Source: an uncultured Verrucomicrobiales bacterium
Lineage (GTDB): Bacteria; Verrucomicrobiota; Verrucomicrobiia; Limisphaerales; UBA1100
DNA: 35,057 nucleotides
Direction of reading: 5' to 3'
Assembly (NCBI GenBank): GCA_913042895.1
Contig: CAJWMQ010000011.1
Span: 1 to 35,057, forward strand
Part shown: in pieces, positions 1-9,244 of the stretch
Position numbering within the stretch: position 1 is the stretch's first letter
Layout: each line of letters opens with the position of its first letter
Position numbers and translations under genes: made by a program
The notes under the pieces: model-generated
What the model was told of the DNA's origin: nothing
The model's input: the letters and a program-made list of their open reading frames with translations, nothing else
Database searches by the model: none

Positions 1-2529
1 CAAGGGCAGCTTGCTACCGTAATGTTTGTTGCGCCGGAATTGTTTCTTCGCCACCTGCAGCTTGCCGTCAGGCGATGAAAAATCCCTCAGGTAAAACGTT
101 GCCATGCCGGCGCCTTCCTTATCGAATTTCACGCTCACGGCGGCGTAATAAAATTTATTCAATTCCGGCCGCAGATTGGAGGCGATCACCTCGTAACCGT
201 GATCGCCACGCTGCGGGATACCGGTGAGTTGCAGGATCAGATTGCGCGGCTGATAGGCGCTCTTCGTACTCGTGACACCCAACGCCCAACCGGGGGTGCG
301 TTGTTGGCTGTCCCATTGGGAAACGATGGTGCGCACGGAGGCATCGGCATACAACGAATCCAGCCGAATGAACGCCTCGGCCGTGAAATCGCCGGTGGGC
401 ATCTTGCCCGGCTTGGCTTCCAATGCGTGCTGGCCGCCCTCGGGCTGAATCCAGGCCGCTGGGCTTGGTGAGCGTTTGCCGAACATTCCAATTTTGGGGG
501 GCTCAGGATTGGCGGCCACCTCGCCGCCGAGATTCAGATAAGCGATGCCCGATGCCAGATGCTCCACCGAAGGTTCGCGGCCAAACGTCAGCTGATGCGC
601 GGCGCGCACCTGCGCCTGGGGATCGCTCGGGTGCAGCTTGTGCAGGCGGCGGGCAAAGGCGTTGGCGCGTTGGCGGGCCCAGTCGCTATTGAGCAGCAGT
701 AGCGATTGCGTGGCGGTGGTGGTGACGGTGCGTTGGGGCATGTGCGAGATGCGGTCGGGTGCATCAAATGCTGCCAGCACGGCGTCGGGTTTGTTGCGCA
801 TCACTTTCAAATACACCGAGCGCCGTACCGACCGGGCGCCGTCTTCGCCCGTACCACCGGTTTTCAAATTCAATTCACCGGATGCCGCCAGCAGGCTGTC
901 GCGCATTTGCTCAGCGTCCATGCGCTGCACGGTGGCACGGGCAAACCAGATGTTTGCCGGATCGGCCTGCTCGGCGGTGGGATGATTGGAATCCTGCTGG
1001 TACGTGGCACTAGTGACCATCAGCCGGTGCAGTTTCTTGAGGCTCCAGCCTTCGGCCACTAGTCGGGTTGCGAGCCAATCGAGCAATTCGGGATGCGTGG
1101 GCGGCGTGCCGAGTTTACCAAAATCGCTGGTGTTGGTGGCCAGCCCGCGGCCGAAATGTTGCTGCCACATGCGATTGACCATCACACGCGCGGTGAAGGG
1201 GTTGTTGGCGCGCGTGATCCAGTTGGCCAGGGCCGTGCGGCGGCCGGTGGATTGCAGAGCGGCCGGTGGCGGCGTGATGACCGCGTCGCTGGGATCCAGC
1301 AGCGTGAGGAAACCTGGCTCCACCACGGTGTCCCGCTTGGGAATGCGGGTGACCGGCGCCACAGGGCCGGCATCACTCACCACAAATTTCACGGCCGGCA
1401 ACGGCTTCGGCCGGTTAGCCTCAAACTGTTTGAGTTGTGCGTGCAACTTTTCCCACTCCGCCTTGGTGGCGTCCTTGAGGCGCTCGGGTAGTTTGGATTG
1501 CTCCAGGTCAAACTGCCGCGACGCCATCTCGGCAATCTGTCTTTCATACGCCGTGCGATCCTCGGGGCGTTTACGGATCATCACCTTAATCTTATCAATG
1601 AACTTCTCAAATCCCTCGCGCGTGGCGTGCTTGAGCAGCACCGGATGTTCAATGGCGTGCAGTTGACGCCGCAATGTTTCGGTGTTGCGCTGCCATTTTT
1701 GGTCCGCCTCGAAAAACGCCGTGCGCTCCGCCAACGTGCCCACGGGCATGGACGCGCGCGGCAGTAATGGCGCGAAAAAAGCCTGCATGCGGTAGTAGTC
1801 TTTTTGCAGAATGGGATCGAACTTGTGATCGTGGCATCGCGCGCATTGCATACCGAGCCCGAGGAACGCGTCGGCCGTCACGCTGGTCACATCGGCGAGT
1901 ACTTCGGCCCATTGAAACTCCACGTCGCGCTGGTTGTGTTCGTAGATCCAGTGGCGCAGAAACATGGTGGCAGTCAGAGCATCGCGGTTGCCCGGATCAA
2001 TCTCGTCGCCGGCCAGTTGCTCGCGCACAAACCGGTCGTACGGTTTGTCGGTGTTGAAAGAGTTGATGACGTAGTCGCGATAACGCCACGCTTCGGGCCG
2101 GAAATGATCCGCGCGGTAGCCGTCAGAGTCCGCATAGCGCACGAGATCGAGCCAAAAGGATGCCTGCCGTTCGCCGTAGCGCGGGCTGGCCAACAGGCGG
2201 TCGACCAGTTTGCCATAGGCATCCGGCGAGGGATCTTTCAGGAACGCCGTCACCTGCTCCGGCGTGGGCGGTAGGCCGGTGAGATCCAGCGTCACACGTC
2301 GGATCAACGCGCGCTTGGCGGCGGGCCCGGCCGGGGTCAGTTTCTGCTCGGTGAATTTGCGCGTGATGAAATGATCGATCTCATTCGCCGCCCAACCGGC
2401 GCCAGTCTGCGGCACGGCCGGTTGGCGCACGGGCTGGTAGGACCACCAAGCGAGTTGGTCCTGAGTGAACTGCGCTGCGGACAGCGGCAAAAGCACCACG
2501 CAAAGCAGAATGACGGCACGCCAAATCAC
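1..2529 (-). CDS. DUF1549/DUF1553 protein with C-terminal LamG-like domain (3' end outside window)
   Basis: The minus frame is open from a GTG at 2529 to the window edge (843 codons, no stop). A stop codon lies two codons upstream, so GTG 2529 is the only sensible start. The first ~20 residues form a signal peptide ending in LSAA. A DUF1549 region follows (about residues 45-255) with a c-type-haem-like C229-A-R-C232-H233 motif and DHKFDPI after it. A DUF1553 region lies around 435-680, containing VNRMWQQHFGRGL and DRISHMPQRTVTTTATQSL. From ~690 on, the sequence resembles a LamG/concanavalin-like domain. These proteins are abundant in Planctomycetes and Verrucomicrobia and are suspected to act on polysaccharides or carry electrons; the true activity is unknown. 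The separate N-terminal cytochrome domain found in many relatives is absent. It lies 40 nt downstream of the GH18 gene and may be cotranscribed with it. Confidence 0.88.
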   Translation of the reverse strand, partial: MIWRAVILLCVVLLPLSAAQFTQDQLAWWSYQPVRQPAVPQTGAGWAANEIDHFITRKFTEQKLTPAGPAAKRALIRRVTLDLTGLPPTPEQVTAFLKDPSPDAYGKLVDRLLASPRYGERQASFWLDLVRYADSDGYRADHFRPEAWRYRDYVINSFNTDKPYDRFVREQLAGDEIDPGNRDALTATMFLRHWIYEHNQRDVEFQWAEVLADVTSVTADAFLGLGMQCARCHDHKFDPILQKDYYRMQAFFAPLLPRASMPVGTLAERTAFFEADQKWQRNTETLRRQLHAIEHPVLLKHATREGFEKFIDKIKVMIRKRPEDRTAYERQIAEMASRQFDLEQSKLPERLKDATKAEWEKLHAQLKQFEANRPKPLPAVKFVVSDAGPVAPVTRIPKRDTVVEPGFLTLLDPSDAVITPPPAALQSTGRRTALANWITRANNPFTARVMVNRMWQQHFGRGLATNTSDFGKLGTPPTHPELLDWLATRLVAEGWSLKKLHRLMVTSATYQQDSNHPTAEQADPANIWFARATVQRMDAEQMRDSLLAASGELNLKTGGTGEDGARSVRRSVYLKVMRNKPDAVLAAFDAPDRISHMPQRTVTTTATQSLLLLNSDWARQRANAFARRLHKLHPSDPQAQVRAAHQLTFGREPSVEHLASGIAYLNLGGEVAANPEPPKIGMFGKRSPSPAAWIQPEGGQHALEAKPGKMPTGDFTAEAFIRLDSLYADASVRTIVSQWDSQQRTPGWALGVTSTKSAYQPRNLILQLTGIPQRGDHGYEVIASNLRPELNKFYYAAVSVKFDKEGAGMATFYLRDFSSPDGKLQVAKKQFRRNKHYGSKLPL

Positions 2530-2569
2530 GGGTTATTTATAGCACCACCGCTGGGTTCGGGGGAGAAAA

Positions 2570-3474
2570 TTATTGGTGCAAAGCGGCCCGCACTGCGTCC
2601 AGCAGCGAGGCCTTGCCGGTGGTGTCCTGACCCAATTCCCAGATCATGACGCCACCGTAACCACCGCGTACGGCGTGTTGGGTTTTGCGGTGAATGGTGG
2701 CGGCACCATTGAAATGAAATCCACCGGCAGAATCGGTATCGGCCGTCGGTTTGAATTGCGCCATCAACTCGCCGTAGGTGCGCGCATTGTTTTGCGCGTT
2801 ACGCCCGTAAAACGGGAGGCCCAGCAGCAGCTTGGCCTTGGGTGCCCCTTGCGTCTCCCAATAGCGTAGATCCTTCACCGCACCGGCAAACGGCGCGTGG
2901 GGCGTGCCTTGGTCGTACGCCATTACGTGGATGCGGTCGATGAACGGAAATGTTTCGCGTTTCAAATGTTTACCCCAACCGGCGGCCGCTACGGTGAGCC
3001 AAAGGCGGTGCGGCACAAAGGCGCGTTTGAGTTCGATGAGGAGTGATTGATAATTGGCAATCTCGGCGGCTGTCTTGGGGTGTTCCCAATCAATGTCCGC
3101 GCCTTGAAGATTATGTTTACGGACAAATGCCGTGAGCTGTTGAACAAATGAGGTCCGCGCCTTGGCGTTGGCCGTCATCGGCGCGAAGCCCGCCGATAAT
3201 CCCCAGCCGCCCACGCAGATGTGGACCCGCACTTTTTTGGCATGCGCGCGGGCCGTCAGTTTGCGGAGCACTTCCGGTCGGACGTTTTTTGTGTCCAGCG
3301 AACCATCCTGCTTGGGCGCGATGGAAAAGAAAATGATGTCGGTCAATTTTTCGACTGGCAATGTATCGATTAGGTTCGCGCGATAATGAGGTAAATACCC
3401 TGTGACCGCCGGGGCCGCATCCATCGACCACCAGCCGGTCATCAAAACAATCCAAGCCAGCAGAGAACGTAGCA

Positions 3475-3475
<1 letters not shown>
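2570..3475 (-). CDS. Exported glycoside hydrolase family 18 (chitinase-like)
   Basis: A 301-residue protein from the ATG at 3475. A longer frame continues upstream inside yjbQ, but this ATG overlaps the yjbQ stop (TGATG) and is followed directly by a hydrophobic signal peptide (LRSLLAWIVLMTGWW). The fold is GH18: TGYLPHYR strand, HICVGGWG (the SxGG-type strand), and LQGADIDWEHP with D127, D129 and the catalytic acid E131. The first Asp of the DGxDxDxE consensus is Gln124. Later come VMAYDQ and GGVMIWELGQD, typical of the seventh and eighth barrel strands. Family members cleave beta-1,4-GlcNAc links in chitin or peptidoglycan-related glycans, here probably in the periplasm or outside. There is no carbohydrate-binding module, so a chitooligosaccharide or cell-wall substrate is as likely as crystalline chitin. 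Confidence 0.88.
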
Positions 3476-3893
<418 letters not shown>

Positions 3894-3894
<1 letters not shown>

Positions 3895-5006
3895 TAAACA
3901 GCAGCGGCGATGGCGTCGCCCATCTCGGTGGTACCCACTTGGCGGGCGTTGGGATCGTCAGCACTGAAGATATCGCCGGTGCGCAGGCCATTGGCAATCG
4001 CGGTACCGACGGCTGCGTCAATGGCTGCCGCCGCGTCGTTCTCGGCAAAGCTATGGCGCAGCATCATGGCGGCAGACCGGATCTGAGCGATAGGGTTGGC
4101 CAGATCCTTGCCGGCAATATCCGGCGCCGTGCCGCCGGCCGGTTCGTAAAAACCGAACGTACGCTCGCCACTGGTGGCGCCGAGACTGGCACTGGGAAGC
4201 ATGCCGAGCGATCCAGCCAGAGCGGCCGCTTCATCGCTAAGGATGTCGCCAAATAAATTCTCGCACAGCACCACGTCAAATTGTGTGGGCCGCAGCAGGA
4301 ACTGCATCGCGGCATTGTCCACGAACATGTGCTCGAGGGTGACGTTCGGATACTCGGCGGCCACCCGCGTGACTACGTCGCGCCAGAGTACGCCGTTCTC
4401 CAGTACGTTCGCCTTATCGATGCTCATCAGGTGCTTGCGGCGGAGCTGTGCACTTTTGAAGCCGACGTGCGCGATGCGCTCGATCTCGCTCGTGCTGTAA
4501 ACCATTGTATCAACCGCACGCTGTTGGCCGTCCTCCAGTGTCTCGGTATTTTTCGGTTGGCCAAAATACATGCCGCCGGTCAACTCACGGACTACCAGTA
4601 AATCGATACCATCGCCCTGCCTTTCGGCTTTTAATGGGCACGCGTGCGCCAGCTCAGCCGGCAGCTTCACCGGGCGCAGATTAGCGAACAGGCCAAACTC
4701 CTTGCGTAGGGCCAGTAAGGCCGCGCGCTCGGGGCGTTCTTCCTTCGGGATGGTCGGGTCGCGATCGGGCAGGCCCACCGAGCCGAACAAGATGGAATCA
4801 CTCTCACGACACAGTGCGAGAGTGTCGTCGGGCAATGCTTTGCCGGCGGCGTCAATGCCTGCCCAGCCGACCGGTGCCTCGGTGACATCCAATTGAAATC
4901 CAAACTTTCCCTCGGCCGCGCGGAGCACCTTCAATGCCTCGCGGACAACCTCCGGTCCAATACCATCGCCCGCCATCGCGGCTATTTTATAAATGCGTTC
5001 ACTCAT
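3894..5006 (-). CDS. leuB: 3-isopropylmalate dehydrogenase
   Basis: 370 residues starting [21 protein letters not shown] frame-open extension of 11 codons upstream has no family similarity, so ATG 5006 is preferred. LeuB oxidises and decarboxylates (2R,3S)-3-isopropylmalate to 2-ketoisocaproate with NAD+ in leucine synthesis in the cytoplasm. Seen motifs: GDGIGPEV near the N-terminus, LFANLRPVK, the [11 protein letters not shown] substrate loop, the [15 protein letters not shown] helix, the metal-binding DNAAMQ and [25 protein letters not shown] regions, and the NAD-binding [20 protein letters not shown]. The length is slightly above the usual ~355-365. leuA, leuC and leuD are not in the window; instead the gene heads a coupled set with yjbQ and a GH18 enzyme. 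Confidence 0.96.
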
Positions 5007-5392
5007 TTGTAATGCGAGCGCGCAGCTTAAAGGCGCCACTGTTGCAGGTGAAGGAAATTGTGGGGATAGGCACGGCGTGAGTTCAGTTTCCCGAGGGAAC
5101 TTTGCAAAAACGTTTGCGAGTGGTCTTCTTGCAACAATTCCGCACCAAATTGGAGCGGGTATGGTGGATGATTGTAATGATTAAACCATTACTTGGTTCA
5201 ATCATTACATCACACGTGCAGTGCGATGGGTATTCTGTCCAATCATAGGCCATAGATTTTTTGCGAGGCCTTTGGAGTTGGGTTTAAATCTCATAGAGCT
5301 TTCTCTGTCTATCCCGGATAAAAATAACAGATAAAAATAAATCAACGGATTGCTAATCTTTGGCGGGTTGTCGAGTTTAAGCGAGAGGCAGT
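5007..5392. other. Intergenic region upstream of leuB
   Basis: 386 nt without a credible gene. It separates the 3' end of the serine hydrolase gene from the start of leuB, both on the minus strand, so the leuB promoter should lie here. I found no convincing -35/-10 pair and no leader peptide. The notable element is a long inverted repeat at 5173-5209 (separate entry). The part from about 5220 to 5360 is AT-rich and otherwise featureless. Confidence 0.6.
5173..5209. repeat. Inverted repeat, candidate operator or hairpin upstream of leuB
   Basis: TGTAATGATT at 5173-5182 is the exact reverse complement of AATCATTACA at 5200-5209. After one mismatch the pairing continues with AACCA (5184-5188) against TGGTT (5194-5198), leaving a 5-nt loop. 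Neither strand has a T-run after it, so it is not a standard intrinsic terminator. It lies about 170-200 nt upstream of the leuB ATG. A dimeric regulator site or an mRNA hairpin are both possible. Confidence 0.6.
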
Positions 5393-5404
5393 TTACTGCC
5401 CCTC
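5383..5404 (-). terminator. Hairpin overlapping the stop of the serine hydrolase gene
   Basis: On the minus strand GGCAG (5400-5396) pairs with CTGCC (5391-5387) around a 4-nt loop that contains the stop codon. The stem extends by GAG/CTC after one mismatch. Only a short T stretch follows, so this is a weak terminator candidate. Confidence 0.35.
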
Positions 5405-6481
5405 TGTTTTTGTTCCTCTATTTTTCTGTTGATTACTCGCTGCACGGAGGCGCTCAAAGAACTCTGTGTTAAAAGAGCTGCTGGGTTGATCCCCTAGTCG
5501 AGTAATGACCAGTTGATGTGTGGGCAGGACATACAATCGTCGGCCAAGTTTGCCTTTGGCGGCATACATGTCCTTGGGCGAGACAGAGGATCCGCCATTG
5601 AGCCACCATAGGTAGCCATAGGATGGATTAAGTTTTGTTGAGGGGGAGATGGCGGCCTTAAGGTAGGCCTTGTCTTCGATCACATTTTTCTTTTCCCAGT
5701 TACCATTGGCCAACATCAGAATGCCAAAGCGTGCGAGGTCACGCGCGGTGGTGGCAAAGCCGTAGCGATTAGCGTCGGTGCGCACGCTCTTCTGCGAGGG
5801 GCGTACGGCCCAGTGGGAATCCTTCATGCCCAAGGGTTTGGTCAGCCATTTTTTTGTGAGCTCATTGGCGTCGATCATGGCGGCTTTGGAAACGCAGGAC
5901 AGTGCCCTGGAATAAGCACTGGTATTATAAAGCCATTTGGTGCCAGCGGGGGCTACGTATTGCAGACGCGGGTTCAGGCCGCTACTCATGGTGATGAGGT
6001 GGCGGATGGTGATTTTTGTCTCGGCCTCGGCGGGGGCCTTGGACCATCCCTTGCCGAGGTGCTTGTGCACGGGGTCGGAAATCTTTAGTAAACCTTTGTG
6101 CTGGGCGATTCCTACCAGCATGGCAGTTATGCTCTTTTGCACGGAAGCCACATCCTCAATTGTGCTGCCCGTGGCGTTCTTGCTAAAGCGCATGTGGAAG
6201 TAGGGATTGGGTTGTCCAGCAGCGGTTTTTTCCTTTGGATTCAAGGGCCAATATTGTTCGGCGAGAATACGGCCGCGATAGAGGATGACTAAGCCTGAGG
6301 ATTTATTTTTGCCGGCATAATCGAGGGCCTCCTTGAGCTTGGCAGGATTCCAGCCGATTTTGGCCGGATCAACCTTCTCCCACTGCCCCTCGGCGGGAGG
6401 AAAATAAAGGGGCGATTTTTCATCCGCAGCAAAAAGAGGAAGGGCAAGGTGAAGCGTGAGGAGGATAAGTAGATTTTTCAT
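5393..6481 (-). CDS. Exported serine hydrolase, beta-lactamase/PBP-like class C fold
   Basis: 362 residues with a clear signal peptide (NLLILLTLHLALPLFAAD, cleavage near A19). The active-site S113-V-Q-K116 (SxxK) lies in DVASVQKS, and the YxN-like motif is Y185-N-T-S-A-Y190. A C-terminal block around AAKGKLGRRLYVLPTHQLV takes the place of the KTG/HxG strand. The pattern fits the broad AmpC/EstB/6-aminohexanoate-dimer-hydrolase family (Pfam Beta-lactamase), which includes esterases, peptidases and amidases. Nothing in the sequence shows antibiotic hydrolysis, and an esterase or D-amino-peptidase role in the periplasm is at least as likely. It follows the Sel1 gene by 30 nt on the same strand and may be cotranscribed with it. 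The C-terminal ~15 residues are polar and unconserved-looking. Confidence 0.85.
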   Translation of the reverse strand: MKNLLILLTLHLALPLFAADEKSPLYFPPAEGQWEKVDPAKIGWNPAKLKEALDYAGKNKSSGLVILYRGRILAEQYWPLNPKEKTAAGQPNPYFHMRFSKNATGSTIEDVASVQKSITAMLVGIAQHKGLLKISDPVHKHLGKGWSKAPAEAETKITIRHLITMSSGLNPRLQYVAPAGTKWLYNTSAYSRALSCVSKAAMIDANELTKKWLTKPLGMKDSHWAVRPSQKSVRTDANRYGFATTARDLARFGILMLANGNWEKKNVIEDKAYLKAAISPSTKLNPSYGYLWWLNGGSSVSPKDMYAAKGKLGRRLYVLPTHQLVITRLGDQPSSSFNTEFFERLRAASNQQKNRGTKTEGQ

Positions 6482-6511
6482 TTAAAAGGCGAGTCTTGTT
6501 TAGTGCTTTAG

Positions 6512-7090
6512 CTATTTGCTCAGCAGCTTCGGATTCTTTTTGATCATCTCTTCAACCAGTGCCTCGGCTTTTTTGATTTTTTCAGGCGTTAATTCCTTAT
6601 TGATTTGGCTCATGCTAGGAATACCTTCCAAGAATTCAAAATAACCAAACTGTACCGCACCGTTTTTCACGGCAATTATGAACCAAGCCAATGCCTTGAT
6701 CTTATCCTTTGGTTGCAAGTCTCCATGCCAATAGATTTTTCCAAGTTTTGCTTGAGACATTACGTCCGAGTTTTCAGCAGCCTTGCGAAACCACTGTACC
6801 GCAATGTCCGCATTTTTCTCGACGCCACTACCTGCCACATACGCTGTCCCCAAATTAAAATGGGCATCTAGATGCCCTTGCTCGGCAGCTTTACGCCACC
6901 ACTTGATAGCGTTTTTTTTATCCTCACGAGAACTTGAACCGAAATAGTGACTACCGAGATTGTTTTGTGCTTCTGCATCTCCCTTTTCAGCCAAAGTCTT
7001 CATCTCCTTAAACTTCTTCTTAGTAACCTCATCGCCCATCAACGGTAAACAGAGACACAAAGCCAGCAAAGCTGTAGGTGCGGATTTCAT
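6512..7090 (-). CDS. Exported Sel1-like (TPR-type) repeat protein
   Basis: 192 residues with an N-terminal signal peptide (TALLALCLCLPLMGDE). At least three Sel1-like repeats of ~36 residues follow, seen as AEAQNNLGSHYFGSS, DAHFNLGTAYVAGSGVEKN and VMSQAKLGKIYWHGD, each followed by a WWRKAAEQG/WFRKAAEN/AWFIIAVKNG helix. Sel1 repeats are helical protein-protein interaction scaffolds; the partner here is unknown. The protein is probably periplasmic or lipid-free secreted. A hexamer TATAAT stands on the minus strand at 7150-7145, 54 nt upstream of the ATG, but without a good -35. The AT-rich base composition matches the downstream serine hydrolase rather than the GC-rich genes further left. Confidence 0.85.
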   Translation of the reverse strand: MKSAPTALLALCLCLPLMGDEVTKKKFKEMKTLAEKGDAEAQNNLGSHYFGSSSREDKKNAIKWWRKAAEQGHLDAHFNLGTAYVAGSGVEKNADIAVQWFRKAAENSDVMSQAKLGKIYWHGDLQPKDKIKALAWFIIAVKNGAVQFGYFEFLEGIPSMSQINKELTPEKIKKAEALVEEMIKKNPKLLSK

Positions 7091-7182
7091 ACCCCAATTG
7101 TACCGTAAATGACTGCGTGTTTCCCACTACAATAACCAACTAAGATTATAAGAAACAAAACGGGGCTAGGCATAAGCTCGGC

Positions 7183-7210
7183 TTGATTGGCTGTGAGATG
7201 GTCGTAAACT
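7183..7210 (+). promoter_or_regulatory. Candidate promoter, possibly giving a leaderless mRNA
   Basis: TTGATT (7183-7188), 16 nt, TAAACT (7205-7210). A start 7 nt beyond the -10 element falls on or next to the ATG at 7217, and there is no Shine-Dalgarno sequence in the gap. Confidence 0.4.
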
Positions 7211-7216
7211 ACAGAC

Positions 7217-8680
7217 ATGAGGAGGTTTTTAGTGTGGGCCTTAGGCGGTATGGTATGGGCTGTGATGGCGGCGGATCAGCCGACGCATCCGAGACTGCAT
7301 GCGGCCCTGAATGGTTATCAACTTGAGCAGCACAAAAAATATTTCGCCACCTCGTTCACCCCCACGCCGCCGGCCGAGTACCGCGTGCATTTACAGGATT
7401 TAAACGGGGACGGTCATCAGGATGCGCTGGTGCTAATGTTGGGGCGGGATTACGGCGGGACCTGCGGGCGGACGATGTTCATATTTCGTGGTGGTAAATC
7501 CTTCCGGTTTGTTTCGCGGATGACCTGTGTGCAGGAGCCGATATGTATTCTGGATACGCACACCAAAGGCTGGCATGACCTCGCTATTGGAGTCTCCGGT
7601 GGCGGAGCCAAACGCCGGTATGCCCACATGCAATCCACGGGTGCTCAGTATCCGTTGAACCCCACCGTGGCGCCGGTGTTGGCTGACTGGCCGCAAGGTA
7701 CCTTTGTGTTATCACACGGTGATGCCACCGTGAAGGCGTTGACCGCCGGCCGGTCGCACTTTACCGGAGTGCTCGGCAAGGCCACGCGGTTTCAACTCGG
7801 GCTGCAGCATGATACGGGTAAGGTGCAGGGATCTTATTTTTACGAGAAGTACGGTAAACCCATTGCGCTTCAGGGCACAGCCAGTGGTGCACGCGTGCAA
7901 CTGGATGAAATGAAGGGGGAACAGGTGACTGCGCGTTTGTCCCTGAAACGTTCGACCACCGGTTGGGCTGGGGAATGGCGGAGTGCGGATGGCGGTAAGG
8001 TGTATCCGCTGCGGCTGCAACAGGTGGCTACCGAGCGTCGGCGCGATCAGCACGGGCCGTATGATGCGCATGTGTCTACGGCGTATCCAGTGTTCACCGG
8101 CGAGACTGGTCGGCGGTTTAATGTCGCCATTGAAAAGACGTATTTGGATCGGTACGCCGAAGTGAATGCCGACTATGAAGAGACTTTTCTAGATTTGGAA
8201 AAAGATCTGGCCAAGGACCCAGATTTTCATGGCGAGAGCTACAAGCGTTGGCGCTCGGATGAGAGCGGTACGGTTCGGTTTTATTCGGCCGATCTCATCA
8301 GTGTGCGTGGGCATATTTATGAATACAGCGGTGGAGCCCACGGTAACTACGCGGACTTTGGTGTGAATTACTGGTGGCAGAATGGGCAACCCCGGAAGCT
8401 GGCTTTGGCCGATTTATTTGATGCCCGCAAAAAATGGCGAACGGTCGTGGGCGGCTACATCCGTCGAAACCTCACCAAACGGGAAGCCTCGTGGCCGCCC
8501 AAGACCGATCAGGATGCGGTTGATGCGCCGTTCACATTTTCGCCGGCCGGCGTGGAGTTTCACTTTGCCCCGTACCACGTGGGCTCGTATGCAGAAGGCA
8601 TGTACCATGTGCTCGTGCCCTATGCCGTGCTCAAGCCCGTTCTGCGCTCGGGTGGTCCATTGGCACGTTGGGCTAAATAA
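7217..8680 (+). CDS. Exported DUF3298/DUF4163 (RsiV/PdaC-like) domain protein
   Basis: 487 residues with signal peptide (LVWALGGMVWAVMAADQP). Residues ~55-110 hold a calcium-loop or FG-GAP-like stretch, DLNGDGHQD (D61, N63, D65, D69). The middle ~190-280 is beta-rich (QGSYFYEKYGKPIAL, GWAGEWRSADG). The C-terminal ~200 residues match the DUF4163 plus DUF3298 pair seen in RsiV and PdaC: a charged NADYEETFLDLEKD helix, YEYSGGAHGN, LADLFD, FTFSPAGVEFHFAPYHVGSY and MYHVLVPYAVL. In RsiV this domain binds lysozyme and in PdaC it accompanies a deacetylase, but alone it is not diagnostic of function. I see no catalytic domain, so a periplasmic ligand-binding or sensing role is only an inference. Probably monocistronic. 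Confidence 0.8.
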   Translation: MRRFLVWALGGMVWAVMAADQPTHPRLHAALNGYQLEQHKKYFATSFTPTPPAEYRVHLQDLNGDGHQDALVLMLGRDYGGTCGRTMFIFRGGKSFRFVSRMTCVQEPICILDTHTKGWHDLAIGVSGGGAKRRYAHMQSTGAQYPLNPTVAPVLADWPQGTFVLSHGDATVKALTAGRSHFTGVLGKATRFQLGLQHDTGKVQGSYFYEKYGKPIALQGTASGARVQLDEMKGEQVTARLSLKRSTTGWAGEWRSADGGKVYPLRLQQVATERRRDQHGPYDAHVSTAYPVFTGETGRRFNVAIEKTYLDRYAEVNADYEETFLDLEKDLAKDPDFHGESYKRWRSDESGTVRFYSADLISVRGHIYEYSGGAHGNYADFGVNYWWQNGQPRKLALADLFDARKKWRTVVGGYIRRNLTKREASWPPKTDQDAVDAPFTFSPAGVEFHFAPYHVGSYAEGMYHVLVPYAVLKPVLRSGGPLARWAK

Positions 8681-8700
8681 CTGCATGCTGTGGCAGTTTT
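8679..8700 (+). terminator. Intrinsic terminator candidate after the DUF3298 gene
   Basis: AACTGC (8679-8684, overlapping the stop codon) pairs with GCAGTT (8693-8698) around an 8-nt loop, and the T-run extends to 8700. The stem is short. A second small hairpin (ACGGC 8704-8708 with GCCGT 8716-8720) sits just beyond it, next to the following promoter. Confidence 0.45.
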
Positions 8701-8719
8701 GTGACGGCGCAAATTGCCG

Positions 8720-8749
8720 TTGACCCTCCTTGCCCTGCGGGCCTACCTT
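8720..8749 (+). promoter_or_regulatory. Promoter candidate of the DUF5069-like gene
   Basis: TTGACC (8720-8725), 18 nt, TACCTT (8744-8749). The predicted start near 8756 leaves a ~30-nt leader with AGGA at 8771-8774. The same -10 hexamer TACCTT recurs before thiG. Confidence 0.55.
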
Positions 8750-8785
8750 CTCTCTGAACCCCTAAACATTAGGATACACAGACTT

Positions 8786-9223
8786 ATGAGTAAAATTGTT
8801 CCTCTTATTAGTTCCGGTACCAAAGGCCCGTTGGGTGTGCTGCACCTGCCGCGTCTTTGGCAGAAAGTTTCCCTCGAAGCCGCAGGCAAAATCGCCGACG
8901 GCTATCCGGGCATCGGCGCAGGCTACGACAGCATGGTGATTGCGGGCCTTGGCCTCGACGCCGAAGCAGTGCGCAGCTATATCACTAACGAGAAGCCCTC
9001 CTACACTCAGTTCGAGGCATGGGTCCAGGCGCAGGAAGGCGCGAAGCTGGACAGCGAATCCGTTGACGCGCTGAACGCTTCCATCGCTGGTTACAACCAC
9101 GATGCGGACACCAAGGCGGGTATCCTCAGCGCTTGCGGTATCGAAGCCGGCCCAGATGACGCGGTGAACCTGAACAACCTCGACGATTGGCAGGAGTTCT
9201 ACAACGCCGAGATCGCGGGTTAA
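8786..9223 (+). CDS. Small DUF5069-like protein
   Basis: 145 residues from ATG 8786 (MSKIVPLISSGTKGPLGV). A longer open frame upstream runs through the promoter and is rejected. The segment GPLGVLHLPRLWQKVSLEAA, the GIGAGYDSMV turn and the following LGLDAEAVRSYI look like the DUF5069 family, which is known from Verrucomicrobia, Planctomycetes and Deinococcus and has no assigned function. The protein is soluble, acidic, without cysteine pairs, signal peptide or membrane segment, apart from one Cys in ILSACGIEAG. It is a single-gene unit with a near-consensus promoter in front and a strong terminator behind, which suggests high, independent expression. Family assignment is from memory of the N-terminal pattern. 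Confidence 0.8.
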   Translation: MSKIVPLISSGTKGPLGVLHLPRLWQKVSLEAAGKIADGYPGIGAGYDSMVIAGLGLDAEAVRSYITNEKPSYTQFEAWVQAQEGAKLDSESVDALNASIAGYNHDADTKAGILSACGIEAGPDDAVNLNNLDDWQEFYNAEIAG

Positions 9224-9244
9224 TTCACCTTTAAATGAATCACG

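Noticed and set aside
986-1666. 226-codon plus-strand frame in the first 2.5 kb
   Set aside because: Antisense to the continuous DUF1549/DUF1553 frame, which shows clear family motifs over the same stretch.
5173-5209. Intrinsic terminator of the serine hydrolase gene
   Set aside because: No T-run follows the stem on either strand and it lies about 180 nt past the stop codon.
5393-6481. Antibiotic-resistance beta-lactamase
   Set aside because: The SxxK/YxN fold is shared with many esterases and peptidases, and the KTG box is not clear; resistance cannot be claimed from sequence.
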